From contig BROG01000239.1 in NCBI GenBank assembly GCA_030159075.1, forward strand, positions 585,001 to 649,000: a DNA stretch of 64,000 nucleotides. The letters run 5' to 3'. The notes under the pieces are model-generated. The model was not told the origin of the DNA, did no database searches, and saw only the letters and a list, made by a program, of their open reading frames with translations. The position numbers were made by a program, and so were the translations under genes. Source of the stretch: Atrina japonica. Its lineage: Eukaryota; Mollusca; Bivalvia; Pterioida; Pinnidae. Shown piece after piece: positions 36,279-51,778 of the stretch (positions are counted from its first letter, which is position 1; each line of letters opens with the position of its first letter).

Positions 36279-36810
36279 CCCGCCGAGACTTTTTCATTTA
36301 TATGAAGATATCACCAGTACAGGGGAAGTTCCACATATTTTAACCTGTATTTTGGACTGACACCAAAACTTTTCACTTATATGCAGATATCACTAGTTAT
36401 GGGGAAATACCGCATATTTTAATCTGTGCTTTGAACTGACACCAAGACTTTTTCATTTATATGCAGATATCACCGTTTCAGAGATAATGCCACATATTTT
36501 AACCTGTGTTTTGGACTGACACCAAAACATTTTCACTTATTTGCAGATATCACCAGTTCAAGGATAATGCCACATATTTTAACCTGTGTTTTGGACTGAC
36601 ACCAAAACGTTTTCACTTATATGCAGATATCACCAGTTCAGGGATAATGCCACATATTTTAACCTGTGTTTTGGACTGACACCAAAACTTTTTCACTTAT
36701 ATGCAGATATCACCAGTTATGGGGAAGTGCAACATATTTTAACTGCGCTGTGGACTGACATTGATCCAGTTAGGGTTCCTTTACGTACCACGAATATCGT
36801 AGGTGACATG
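36279..36810 (-). repeat. 80-bp minisatellite within a diverged SINE-A
   Basis: Six units of 79-80 bp; the 'ggactgacacc' landmark recurs at 36355, 36434, 36514, 36594, 36674 and 36753. Each unit ('cttatatgcagatatcacc' ... 'cacatattttaacctgtg') resembles part of the reversed SINE-A body. The array is entered by 'tatcccgccgagactttttc' and left by 'agggttcctttacgtacc', which correspond to the SINE-A sequences on either side of that segment. It looks like an internal amplification of an old SINE-A. Confidence 0.75.
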
Positions 36811-37318
36811 TATACCGAGCGCTTGGAGAAAAACCAGTCACTTACCATTTTGTGAAGTCTTTAACATGACACGTAATCGAATTTAGGTCCTTCCTCTTGC
36901 GAACGCAACAATTAACCACCAAACAATTGCTAACGGTATGTCTGTATGAATTGTATATATCGATTTCAAACAATACAGATAGCCTAACTGAGCAGCCTGC
37001 AATTCGGAATTTTGTGCATGTGGTTATAAAGTCTATAAATATATTTTTACACGTTGAAGCACTTTTTGACCTTGGCGAGTCTAGTGACATTTTTCAATTA
37101 TAAAAGAATCACAATTAAAAGAAATATAAGTATATATATATGAAATTCTACGTAAGAACTAGCTTAAAAAGGAGGTCCCGAGACACGGTGGTTACAGAGC
37201 GTTAACACAAAAAAGTATCACCGCCTGCCTTCACGATACGGTGAAACTTCGCGAAAGTGTATATGATGACGCATTAATATCAGTGACTTATTTTTTAAGT
37301 CAAACCAATTAATAAATA

Positions 37319-37400
37319 AAAATGAAGAAGTACCAATGGATAAACGAAACTCCAAGTCCATTAGAACACGACAAATTTGACATAATCAAAGTACTGATAT
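37319..37400 (-). mobile_element. Divergent PLE-tail-like fragment
   Basis: Shares 'aatgaagaagtaccaatgg' and 'gaaactccaagtccattag' with 55026-55060 and 57355-57390. See the fuller copy at 55022-55235. Confidence 0.45.
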
Positions 37401-38149
37401 GAGTTGATGGTAATCCTTAAGTTTTAATGAGGTATAATACACTCAGTATACCAAAAGATACATTGTGTACACATGTTTGAACTTCATTTCAGGTTAATTT
37501 CAATAAAGGGTATCACTGTCATGCTGTAAATTTTGAATTTTCTGTCACAATATGACATCAGCACAATACGTGTGCATGTAAAACATTTTCCTAACTTCAA
37601 AGACTGCCGGGAGTTTCTTTTCAGATAAAATCATGTGAATGACACAGCTTCTAATGTCCAACTTCATAGTGAGATGCCAATACACAGAATTGGAATGATA
37701 CGCAACTCGACCAAATCTCATTTGCATATTAATCGTGCGTAAGAATTGTAAACAGTCCGGTCAATCGCTTTTAATGTCAATTCTGTCACAAGTGTATAAT
37801 AGTTTAAATTGATTGAAAAGTAACATTCTAAACCAAATTTATAATATCGTGAAACTCGTAAAGGACGCCGAACTGACTTGTAATAGCGTATATTTCAACA
37901 AGTCTTCTAGACCTATATTTTTCAGCGAATTGTAACTTTATTCTCGTCAATTTAAAAAGCAAAGAATTACGAATAAAAGTGTGATTTGGAAATTTCAATC
38001 TTGAATTTTAGTTTATGTTGGTGAAATGCACATACATGTGCAATTTCCCGACAATATGTGTTATTAACCCCATTCTGCAAAAATGTGTTTTAAATAAATA
38101 TTTAAATAAATTACCATAACATTACTCTGTTGATGGAACATCAACTCGT
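37401..38149. other. Intergenic, nothing recognised
   Basis: AT-rich, no supported gene. Confidence 0.4.
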
Positions 38150-38262
38150 AAAAATGGTCTCAACATTGAGGACAATTGCGAATCCCAAATAGGATGGGAC
38201 CAAGTTTTCCGGGAGGAGCCAGCGCCCCCTTTTACATGCCACATCGTCGCAAATACAGAACA
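38150..38262 (-). mobile_element. Divergent PLE-tail-like fragment
   Basis: Shares 'aaaatggtctcaaca', 'gaggacaattgcgaatccc' and 'gggaccaa...ggaggagccagc' with 55090-55165. The layout parallels the main PLE tail. Confidence 0.5.
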
Positions 38263-38889
38263 AAATTAAGGCTGACGGCGAGATGATTGCAAACTTTTAG
38301 TGTTTGTTGCACACGTTCTGTAGTACAGCCAGTAAGAAAGAGAGCAATCAACAACACACACGGAATTCAATCTTATATAAAATTACCTAGCGATTTATCA
38401 CTTTTTACTTCAGTTTGAAGTTTATTACAAGACGTACACGATGTTAAAACTGATCTCTCTCAGATAATAATCAATTTCACAGATGCGGCAAATACTCTCA
38501 AATTCTAAGCATTGTAGGATTTGGTTTCAATTAAGGAAAACTCAATTTGTGATTCTTTGAATATAAATTTGCACTTTAAGTTAATGCATTTTGGGTTCAA
38601 TTTTTATTACGAACAAATGACATACGTGAATGATTTAGCAATCGTCTTCTGAAGTGAAAAAATAAACACCACAAATAACAAACACGTGTCTAAAACTCAG
38701 GGGGATACAGTAGTTTTAAGAAAAGAAATGATATCAACATAATTTATTGATCGTATACCGCGTTTTTGCATTCTCCGGGTGGAAATATATTTTTTATAAA
38801 TTACAGCGACATAAGCTCTGTTCACCAATTTTTTTTTTTTTTTTTCAACTTTATCTACTTGATGTATAATAATAAACAAGACCTAAAAC
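38263..38889. other. Intergenic, nothing recognised
   Basis: AT-rich with a T19-type tract near 38829. No gene. Confidence 0.4.
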
Positions 38890-39121
38890 AATTTTATGTT
38901 CCTATATATGTTTTGAAAATAATGTTTGGTCCAGTGTGGTATGTACAAATGAAAGGTTGAATTAATTAATTGCCAAACTGGGTTTCTCAAGCAATTCTCA
39001 CATAATATATTGGAATTCAAGAATTTTTACGCCTGTGTATATTTCTTTCTTTTTTTAGTTATTATATATCAATCTAAGTAGTAAAAAGGAAAGCATTTAC
39101 AAAGCACAGCTAATCCCCCCT
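38890..39121. mobile_element. TTAA MITE, left-truncated copy
   Basis: Aligns with the right two-thirds of the MITE at 4611-4928: 'gaattaattaattgccaaact', 'acgcctgtgtatat', then the right end 'taatccccccT' followed by TTAA at 39122-39125. Confidence 0.62.
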
Positions 39122-39510
39122 TTAAATACGCTTGAATACGTGATATGGCTTTCATTGCTGATGTAATGTTATTTAACTGCCTGTTAAATCTTTACCATCT
39201 TTGAGGGATGTAACATACCAAAAGAATGATTTTTCTGCCTTATCCTAGAATTTAATTTTAGATAGGTAATTGTTTATCTGCTTTCCATTACAATGTAAGA
39301 ACTAAATCATGTGCTTATTTATTTATTCACTTGACTATAATTTAAGATAGATATCATTCTATCCGTTTTCTAGAATAAATCTGAGAGCACAAATTATTTG
39401 ATTCCCATCCTTGTTAAAGAATTTACATTAGGAATCATCGGTTTCTTGTTTCTATAAAACTTACCAAGGGAAATTGTTTTACGCTTGTAATTACTTCATC
39501 CGAAGCCCTA

Positions 39511-39609
39511 TGTCATGTTGTTAATTTTTAATTTACTGGGTGGGTGTAAATACAAGATTTACAACATGACATTTATCTTGTCAAGTTGTAGATTTTGTAG
39601 GCTATTTAA

Positions 39610-39644
<35 letters not shown>
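39511..39644. mobile_element. Foldback MITE with ~42-bp TIRs
   Basis: 134 bp. Both ends begin TGTCAT(G/A)TTGT and continue as inverted copies through 'aatttactgg.tgggt.taaata'. A candidate 4-bp duplication CCTA lies on either side (39507-39510, 39645-39648). Nothing coding inside. Confidence 0.75.
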
Positions 39645-40035
39645 CCTACCTCACAACAGTTGTAGTTTCATTAGCTTACCATACATTTTACCTTGTTATT
39701 ACATTTTTGTTCTGCATTTTCATTTGTCCAGAGACGGTCACGTGATCTACCAATTAAAATGAAATCGCACTGAAAACCGTACAATTTATCACATTGCATT
39801 GCTATGACGTCACGAAACTGTTTTAGCTTAATTTCATTTAGCGCCAACTTCTTTGACGGCATGAAAAAGTGAGACAAACCAGAGGGGTTGATAGAACTTG
39901 CCATTCCATGGTTTATTGCACCAATTTTGGTTCGATATGAGAATTTATTAAATTTATGGAGACCTTCGGCCTCGGTTTTTGTACTTCTTAATTTCATACT
40001 AAACCAAAAATAGCAATAATTGTATAATATATCTT
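39645..40035. other. Intergenic, nothing recognised
   Basis: A 108-codon minus-strand frame spans 39671-39997 but shows no recognisable domain. It is not called. Confidence 0.4.
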
Positions 40036-40440
40036 ATCATAGAAATTATATCATCTGTGTGGTACTGAGATATCTTACCATATAGCAATTATATTACCTT
40101 TGTGCTACTGAGATATAATTTTCCATATAGGAAATATAATACCTGTGTGCTACTGAGATATAATTTACTATATAGGAAATAAAATGCTTCTGTGCTACTG
40201 AAATATAATTTACCATATAGGAAATATACCTGTGTGCTGCTGAGATATAATTTACCATATAGGAAATATAATACCTGTGTGCTGCTGAGATATAATTTAC
40301 CATATAGGAAATTTAGTACCTGTGTGCTACTGAGATATAATTTACCATATATGAAATATAATACCTGTGTGCTACTGAGATATAATTTACCATATAGCAA
40401 TCATATTACCTCTGTGCTACTAGAATATAAATTATCAATA
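40036..40440. repeat. 45-bp minisatellite, ~9 copies
   Basis: Units 'gagatataatttaccatata' + 'ggaaatataatacctgtgtgctact'. Because 45 is a multiple of three, open frames with a 15-residue period exist on both strands. They are artefacts. More diverged units (gctac.agaataaac..agcatagcaatt) continue to about 40740. Confidence 0.93.
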
Positions 40441-40797
40441 TAATTATAACCAACGTGCTACAAATATTAAAATACCATATCAATTATATTACCTGTGTGC
40501 TATTGAATATAACTTACAATAGCACTTTTTGTTTCCGTGCTACTAGAATACAACATAGCATAGCAATTATTATGGTTTTGTGCTGCGAGAAAATAACTTA
40601 GCATAGCAATTTTTATGGTCTCTTGATACTAGAAAACAACGTAGCATAGCAATTAGTATGGTTTCGTGCTACGGGAAGACAACAACTTAGCACAGCATAG
40701 CAATTATCATGGTTTCGTGATACTAGAATAAACAAAATTATTCTTATTAGAATTACGATACATTTGTTCTACTTGACGGACTCCACAAATTTTCAGT

Positions 40798-41456
40798 CAT
40801 CATTTTCAAAATCATAAAAATGAACAATCACGGACCTCTGGAAACCAAGAGGTGGGATCCGGTGTCATGGAAGAGTAAGCATCCCTTGTCGACCGGTCAC
40901 ACCCGCCGTGAGTCCGCAGTCAAGTCCATATGAAATACGTGAGGAATTGGTATAGACGTCTCAACAACAGCCAACGATAAGGCAACTCAACATTTCACCT
41001 AGTGAAACAGAGACTATTACACCGACCGTAAAATTTGCGGAATGTTGACATCAAATGCGGTTTTCGATATCCCTGTGTCAATGATTTGTCAGTGAGTAGT
41101 TTACCCCTGTGCATATGAAATGTTCATATGTTGAACACGCCCTGGCATATCGGATCATTTGTGAAATATAAACTCCATATGTGGGAGGGGATATTACTAC
41201 TTAAATATGGAAAATTTACGAACCGAAATCGTAGCGTTTGTCGTATAGTTTAGTTGCCATTTTCTCCTCTGTGTCTATAGTAAGTAAAATGTCTAAAATT
41301 TACGAACCGAAATCGTCGCGTTTGTCGTATAGCTTAGTTTCCAATTTCTCCTCTGTGTATGTAGTAAGTAAAATGTCTAAGTATGATGCGTGTGTGTTTG
41401 ATTCTGTTGTATCTTTAATTTCTAGTTCGTTGGGATATATCGCATTGACATGTGTA
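40798..41456 (-). mobile_element. PLE 3' part (copy E) with internal 84-bp duplication
   Basis: Minus strand. RT C-terminal region starts near 41450 and runs to the 'ccggtcgac' 3' UTR. An 84-bp stretch is tandemly duplicated (41211-41294 and 41295-41378). The extreme 3' end (cagatacc) is missing. Confidence 0.83.
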
Positions 41457-42046
41457 TGAATTTTTTATTATTAATTGACAAAACGTAGTCGATATATCTA
41501 AATGTCAAATTATAGGACAGCGCTACTAGTATTAGTAAAGTATTACTTTAGTATAAAATAATGTAGTGTTTAGTATGACAAGGTACCAAGAATCAAACAC
41601 AGGGAATCTTGATCTATTACGTGGTTACTCACAACAATCTGACAGTGGTGAAAGGTGAAGCTAAACATATCTACAATTCTGTGACTGAATGATACATTGG
41701 TTTTGAAAATTTTACGGAAACATGAAGGCTCCAATTAACTGACGCAAAAGCAGGTCCTTTGAGAATACAAAAACACGAGATATAAGATAAGTACGTTAGA
41801 GAAATAATAGGAAAACAAATGAAAGAGATTAGATGTATTTTTGATAAGTATATGAATGTCCATAACAAGGACTGGAATCCCATACTGCATATCAAAACAT
41901 GATCAGCACCTTGTCTCGGCTTTGTTCTGACGATGAGAAATGCCATCGGTAATGCCATCACTGTAAGATAATGTGTGTTGATGATGATGGAGACTCTGAA
42001 CTATATACTTAATCCTGACAATTATGGGGCGGGAGTTGTCAGTCAG
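41457..42046. other. Intergenic, nothing recognised
   Basis: No supported gene. Confidence 0.4.
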
Positions 42047-42070
42047 TGTTTTTTTTTTTTTTTTTTTTTT
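42047..42070. repeat. Poly-T tract
   Basis: About 22 consecutive T. Confidence 0.9.
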
Positions 42071-42158
42071 GCTAACGTACGCTCGATACAGTAACCTTGT
42101 TCGTCGAAACCTGGTACTGCTATCTGAAAAATGAGAAAACAATTTTTTTTTGCATGTC

Positions 42159-43318
<1,160 letters not shown>

Positions 43319-43324
43319 ATATAT

Positions 43325-43388
<64 letters not shown>

Positions 43389-43440
43389 ATATCTACAGAT
43401 ATAGATATATATATAGGTATATATATATCGGTATGTATAT
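43319..43440. repeat. (AT)n with TATC variants
   Basis: AT tract, partly palindromic around 'atctatatctacagatatagat'. Confidence 0.93.
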
Positions 43441-43729
43441 TATCTAGAGGGGATTGATCAATACCCTATAGCAAAATAAATGAGAAGCAATTACTGCAAA
43501 TAATATTTTCTTATGTAAAAATACAAAATAAATTAAAAACTCTCAATGTTTTGATAAATTTTAACAAAATTTTGTTTAGCTATATACTGATCTAAAAATG
43601 TACCATAATGATAGAATGACCCGTTTTTGTTTGTTATTAACTTTGTAGAGAGAATGGACCTGTGAAGATATTTGTCGGCTATATCGATAAATTTTAAAAA
43701 CAAAACCGTCGATCAGGAGTATGGAACAA

Positions 43730-43823
43730 CGGTGGAACCTCGCCGAAAGACCATCTCACTTAGGTGACCACCTCGCATTTTTTCAGTGTCTTGATAAATA
43801 TTTGATGAGAATAGGTTTCACTG
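43730..43823. mobile_element. pogo-like MITE, shorter copy
   Basis: Ends CGGTGGAACCTCG and AGGTTTCACTG (+ strand), the same TIR type as 15629-15758. TA follows on the right. Confidence 0.65.
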
Positions 43824-44098
43824 TACTTGTCGATAGTAGATATTTAACGGTTTTATTCAGTGTTTACAACGGGAGGTAGACTTGACTCGGGTTCTCGTAC
43901 TTGTTTTATTTTGGATTGCTTTTCATCGCCACACTGAAATAAGATATGGAGACTAAAGTGTAATCAATTATCATAAAATGATATACAGTACAGACAAACA
44001 AACAATTAGTAAAAAAGTTTCTTTACGAAACAGATATGTTTTTATGGAAATGCTCTTTGTTTATAAAAAAGTGTATTTTATGTTGTATAATGTCCTTT

Positions 44099-44275
44099 TT
44101 ATTATTATTGATAAGGTATTCTTTGTTGTTGGTGATTTAGCTTTCGTGCTTTTAATTATCATTTTCTTTCTTTCTTTTTTTTTTTTTTTATTCTTTTTGT
44201 TTTTGTTTTATTTTTTATTATTATTATTGATAAGGTATTCCTATTGTTGGCGATTTAGCTTTCGTGCTTCGTGAT
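44099..44275. repeat. 60-bp direct repeat in T-rich DNA
   Basis: 'ttgataaggtattc...ttgttgg.gatttagctttcgtgctt' occurs at about 44106-44153 and 44226-44271 with a pyrimidine-rich spacer. Confidence 0.8.
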
Positions 44276-44703
44276 TTTTTTATTCTTTTTGTTTTTGTTT
44301 TTGTTTGTTTTTTTCTATTCCTTTTTTAAATTTTGTCTGGAGTGTTGTTTTCGGTTATCTTTCCATTTTTGTAGATTATAGTATTTGTAATAACAATACA
44401 ATAATGTGAAGTTGTTGACTTCTGCGAAGTCAATTTATTCTTTTAAGTGTGTTTTCTGTTATCAACATTTTTATTTTTAATCAACTTTTTTTTAAAAAAA
44501 ATTCTGCATGTTGTATTATTGTTGCAAATAAATAATGAATGCATTACGAGATGTAAGGGAATAATCGTTTCAAAGCATAACATACTTTGATTAACTTGTA
44601 TATCCGATTTATAAACCTACCCGAATTAAATCCATAAAATGTGTTACACATTTGTGTTATAAATAAAATACAAAATTTTGCAATATGGACCAAACAAAAA
44701 AGT

Positions 44704-44705
<2 letters not shown>
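44276..44705. other. Intergenic, T-rich
   Basis: Strongly T-rich, nothing else recognised. Confidence 0.4.

Positions 44706-44788
<83 letters not shown>
44706..44788. repeat. (CT)41 microsatellite
   Basis: Uninterrupted CT tract. Confidence 0.97.
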
Positions 44789-44791
<3 letters not shown>

Positions 44792-45755
44792 CCAGTTAGG
44801 CCAACAGATACAATCTGACACGCTATAAGAATTCATTGGTTTATATTTCTCTCTCTCATTTAATTCGAAATAATTTCACTTTGTCTAGGAACACCCCAAA
44901 TTTTACTTGATCCAACCCACTGGTGCAGAAATATGAGCTATTCATCTCACTGTTGTTCACTGTTTACTACATACTCGTGTGTTATCAATGATTGATGACT
45001 GGATGCGCCGTAGAGAAATGAGAAAATAACTGTGCAAGATGAAAATTGTAATTTAAATGAAAAATAATAAATAATTATGTATATATGTCTGTGAAATGCA
45101 CAACTAGAATTACGGAAATATTTTGTTTATGTTGATTCTATCATCATCTTTATCACGGAAATGTCAAGAAATGCTGTCTGGTTGACTTCTTTATTATTTC
45201 TAGCTAGAAATGAAGCTTCGTTTTTGTTTCTAACAAATGTGAGTAAAGAACAATACACGGTGATGATGGAAATGTGATCAAAGCTGGTATTTCATACATT
45301 TTGTGTAGTACATGTGTACTAGGTTGACTTCGGGTCAATAAGACTGCAAAGTGTAGAGAACATCGAAAATATGTGATGTTATATTCTTCATTTTTCTTCT
45401 TTTTTTCATCACTCAGCTATGACTCCTACTATTATCGAGAAATGATGAAACGTTTAGTAATTCGACGGACACAACTAAATTGCAAATAGATACTTCGAGA
45501 AGAAACAAAGTACAAAAATCCAAGACTAAAACTACGATCGGAATTCGTAAATAATATCCATTTAAGCAATACCATGGACACAACTGTCATTTTTAACTGG
45601 AAAAAGAAGAAACCAGTAGTGTTTCCATTAAAGCAAAACGTTGATTGTCATTCACATTTAAATACAACAAATCTACATGTGAATAAGTTGTTTGCTGACA
45701 CATCAGCATTGAATATATTTAACCTAGATAGACGATAAGTTGTTTGCTAAGCCCT

Positions 45756-45758
<3 letters not shown>
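44789..45758. other. Intergenic, nothing recognised
   Basis: AT-rich, no supported gene. Confidence 0.4.
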
Positions 45759-46032
<274 letters not shown>

Positions 46033-46047
46033 ATACCGTTGTCGTAA

Positions 46048-47806
46048 GTAGTAGTAGAAGTAGTAGTAACAATAGAAGAAATAGTAGAAGTAATAGTAGT
46101 AATTATGGTAGAAGTAGTAGTAGGTATTATGGTAGAAGTAGTAGTAGCAATTATGGTAGAAGTAGCAGTAGTAATTATGGTAGAAGCAGTAGTAGTAATT
46201 ATGGTAGAAATAGCAGTAGTAATATGGTAGGTGTACCAGTAGTAATTATGGTAGAAGTAGTAGTAATTATGGTAGAAGTAGCAGTAGTAATTATAGTAGA
46301 AGTAGCAGTAGTAATGATTGTAGAAGTACCAGTAGTAATTATGGTAGAAGTAGTAGTAGTTATAATGGTAGAAGTAGCAGTAATAATTATAGTAGAAGTA
46401 GTAGTAGTAATTATGGTAGAAGCAGTAGTAATAAATATGGTAGAAATAGCAATAGTAATTATGGTACAAGTAGTAGTAGTAATTATGGTAGAAGTAGCAA
46501 TAGTAATTATGGTAGAAGCAGTAGTAGTAATTATGGTAGAAGTAGCAGTAGTAATTATAGTAGAAGTAGCAGTAGTAATTATGGTAGAAGTAGCAGTAGT
46601 AATTATAGAAAAAGTAGCAGTAGTAATTATGGCAGAAGCAGCAGTAGTAATTATGGTAGAAGTAGCAGTTGAAATTATAGAAGAAGTATTAGTAGTAATT
46701 ATGACAGAAGCAGCAGTAGTTATTATGGTAGAAGCAGCAGTAGTAATTATGGCAGAAGTAGCAGTAGTAATATGGTAGGTGTAGCAGTAGTAATTATGGT
46801 ATAAGTAGCAGTAGTAATTATAGTAAAAGTAGCAGTAGTAATTATTGTAGAAGTAGCAGTAGTAATTATAGAAGAGGTATTAGTAGTAATTATGGCAGAA
46901 GCAGCATTAGATATTATGGTAGAAACAGCAGTAGTTATTATGGCAGAAGTAGCAGTAGTAATATGGTAGGTGTAGCAGTAGTAATTATGGTAGAAGTAGT
47001 AATAGTAATTATGGTAGAAGAAGTAGTAGTAATTATGGTATAAGTAGCAGTAGTAATTATGGTAGAAGTAGCAGTAGTAATTATGGTCGAAGTAGCAGTA
47101 GTAATTATGGTAGAAGTAGCAGTAGTATATACGGTAGAAGTAGCAGAAGTAATTATGGTAGAAGTAGCAGTGGTAATTATGGTAGAAATAGCAGTAGTAA
47201 TTATGGTAGAAGTAGCAGTAGTAATTATGGTAGAAGTAGCCGTAGTAATTATTGTAGAAGTACCAGTAGTAATTATGGTAGAAGTAGTAGTAGTTATAAT
47301 CGTAAAAGTAGCAGTGATAATTATAGTAGAAGTAGTAGTAGTAATTTTGGTAGAAGCACTAGTAATAAATATGGTACAAGTAGCAATAGTAATTATGGTA
47401 GAAGTAGTAGTAGTAATTATGGTAGAAGTAGCTGTAGTAACTATGGTAGAAGCAGTAGTAATAATTATGATAGAAGCAGCAGTAGTTATTATAGTAGAAG
47501 TAGCAGTAGTGATAATAGTAGAAGCAGCAGTAGTAATTATGGAAGAAGTATTAGTAGTAATTATGGTAGGAGCAGCAGTAGTAATTATGGTAGAAGCAGC
47601 AGTAATATTTATAGTATAAGTAGCAGTAGTAATTATGGTAGAAGTAGCAGAAGTAATTATGGTAGAAGTAGCAGTAGTAATAATGGTAGAAGTAGCAGTA
47701 GTAATTATGGTAGATGTAGCAGTAGTAATTATGGTAGAAGTAGCAGTAGTAATTATAGTAAAGTAGTAGTAGTAATTATAGTAGAAGTAGTTAGTGGCGT
47801 TACATA
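46048..47806. repeat. 24-bp minisatellite, ~70 copies
   Basis: About 1.76 kb of units close to 'agtagcagtagtaattatgg' + 'taga', each with one or a few substitutions (GTA/GCA/CCA, TAT/TAG). The unit is itself built from TAG/AGC triplets, continuing the trinucleotide array before it. Repeats of a 'VEVAVVIM' octapeptide and other frames of 186-344 codons on both strands follow from the 24-bp period and are not genes. Confidence 0.96.
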
Positions 47807-48256
47807 TTGACATTCATTCATTCATTCATTTTTCCGGAAGTTAACCCGAACTCGAACATTGCACTTCTAATTTAAAGATATTATGTTCAAATGTAGAGAT
47901 TAAATCCTTATTATCAATAATTACCGACGAAATTAAAACTGGGTGTAGCCTTACCAAAATTAAACTGAAATTTATCTAAACATTTTTCAAGATGCTGCAT
48001 GATGAGTTAGGTAATCAGAATATATTACAAGTTGTAATACAGACTAGTAATTTCCTTTCCAAGATTAGGGCCACAGGTCTGGCAAACTGTTGATGATAGT
48101 TTGAGAAACATAAGGTTTTCAACGTTAACTTCATAATATTTGATAGATGTTAGAATGATATTTGCGTAATAAATTTTGTTTATTTTCCGGCACTTAGAAT
48201 AAACGTGGAGAGACTTGAAATGAATGAGGCGTCAGTTACCTGAGTGTTAACCACAG
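47807..48256. other. Intergenic; short (CATT)n
   Basis: (CATT)4 at 47814-47830. Otherwise nothing recognised. Confidence 0.4.
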
Positions 48257-48785
48257 CAAGACGAGAAATTTTGGTTATCAAACTTGTCCGAGCTTTTTTG
48301 GCAATAAACCTTTTCATAAAGTTTCAAATTAATCCGTTGAAAATTACTCAAGTTATTGAGCGAAAACTGTTTCCGCAAATATTCAATGGGGCATAACTCC
48401 GTATATATCTGGCGAAAAATTTTGATTATGAAACTTGTTTGAACTTTTATGGCAATAAACCTTCTCATAAAGTTTCAAATTAATCCGTTGAAAATTACTC
48501 AATTCATTGAGCTAAAACTGTTTTTGCAAATATCCAAGGGGCCATAACTCCGTAAACCTCTGACGAAAATTTTTCTCAAAAAGTTTAAAATTAGTCCGTT
48601 TAAAAAGTACTCAAGTTATTGAACGGAAACTATTTCCGCAAATATTCAAGAGGCCATAAAATAAATATCTTGCCAAAAATATTGGTTATCGAACTTTTCC
48701 GACCTTTTATGGCAATAAACCATCTCATAAAGTTTCAAATTAATCAGTTGAAAATAACTCAAGTTATTCAACGAACTTATGATAA
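48257..48785. repeat. ~150-bp tandem repeat, ~3.7 copies (pearl-like)
   Basis: Units contain 'ggcaataaacc', 'ctcataaagtttcaaattaa', 'tactcaagttattgagcg', 'ttccgcaaatattcaa' and 'ggccataactccgta'. Landmarks lie 151, 112 (internal deletion) and 149 bp apart. Tandem cores of about this length are a hallmark of bivalve pearl/Cvg elements, thought to be Helitron-related. Flanking ends were not identified here. Confidence 0.85.
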
Positions 48786-49126
48786 GTGAAAAATTCTTCA
48801 CGGGATGAAAGATAACAAACAAACAATTGGAAATCAGTAAAATAATCAGTTTTTAAAAATGTAACCACACGCCTTGTTGTTTTGAAATTTATTCCTTTGG
48901 TTCCAGTGCTAATACTACAAGGGAAATGGTTTGTCAATCCCTAGGGTTCACGACGCAATTTATGATGTAGAGAGTATATATGAGGAGAATGCAGGGCAAA
49001 TAAAGTTACGACAAACGACTACATCAACATATATTTGAAGCACAAGAGAAAAATAATCAAGCATGGATGTACTGACTGAAAAAGGGAAAAACTAACTCTC
49101 GTGGTTTCGGAGACAATATACAAATT
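48786..49126. other. Intergenic, nothing recognised
   Basis: No supported feature. Confidence 0.4.
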
Positions 49127-49194
49127 TGGTGAACATTGGAAAAATGGATCACTGAAAATCCAGAGGGGGGTTCAGGTGCCATAGAAGAGTAAGC
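49127..49194 (-). mobile_element. PLE 3'-tail fragment (copy K)
   Basis: 'gaaaatccagaggggggttc' and 'aggtgccatagaagagtaag' match the PLE tail on the minus strand. Confidence 0.6.
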
Positions 49195-49289
49195 AAGATA
49201 ATATGATATCATGATAACAAATGACTAAGTATTAGGGGTTGTTTTTCATTTTTTGAAAATAGCATTTCAAAAAATGAAAAACAATCCTA

Positions 49290-50524
<1,235 letters not shown>

Positions 50525-51045
50525 ATGACAAGCACGTGACATAAACAAGCATAACTACATTGATACTAGTCCATAGCACATGTCAAAATTTGTAAGAGAA
50601 CAGTTCCTAAATTATCTTTTAAAATCCTTTTCGATTATTTGGTGACAGCCAGTGTTAATGGATGAAGAGAGAACCCGGTTACAATGTACCCAGAAAGAGA
50701 TCAGCGATTTTCCGCAACTGGTAAACCTTCTCACAAAATCAGCTTAGGTTCCAACGGGGCACGAATCTGCCCTAATTATAGGTCAGAACGACATAGTGTA
50801 CAGGGCGATGCTCTAACCACTCGGCCCCTAAAACTTTAGGACGAGACTTTCGAACAAACATAAAATGAGGCATTAATTTGTATATAAACAAGATAGAATG
50901 TTGATGAACAATTCAAACCGGAGATCGTTAAACAGTATAAAAATCCAGTGTAAACATTTTCATTTCCGAATTTCATTTGCATTTGTCAATTTAGAAGTAA
51001 TCTAAACTATGTTAGGTTCATTTATAATTAACAATTTAAATATTA
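50525..51045. repeat. Duplicated segment, copy 1
   Basis: Direct repeat of 51885-52371 starting 'atgacaagcacgtg' and ending 'caatttaaatatta'. Roughly nine of ten bases agree by eye. It contains a full SINE-B (50644-50832) and about 210 bp of non-SINE sequence after it. Confidence 0.93.
50644..50832 (-). mobile_element. SINE-B, full length
   Basis: Minus-strand copy inside the duplication. Body with 'gaacccggttacaatgtacc' and 'tcacaaaatcagcttagg'; tRNA-like head with B-box region 'gggcacgaatctg' and A box complement 'taaccactcggcccc'. Confidence 0.88.
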
Positions 51046-51733
<688 letters not shown>

Positions 51734-51778
51734 AAATATATAGGAATATATTATTTCTATGCCTGTGCCTGTGCCTGA

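Noticed and set aside
40089..40400. 103-codon minus-strand frame with a 15-residue repeat
   Set aside because: 45-bp minisatellite read in frame; similar frames exist on the other strand.
48257..48785. CRISPR-like regular repeats
   Set aside because: Units are ~150 bp and contiguous without unique spacers, in a eukaryotic context.
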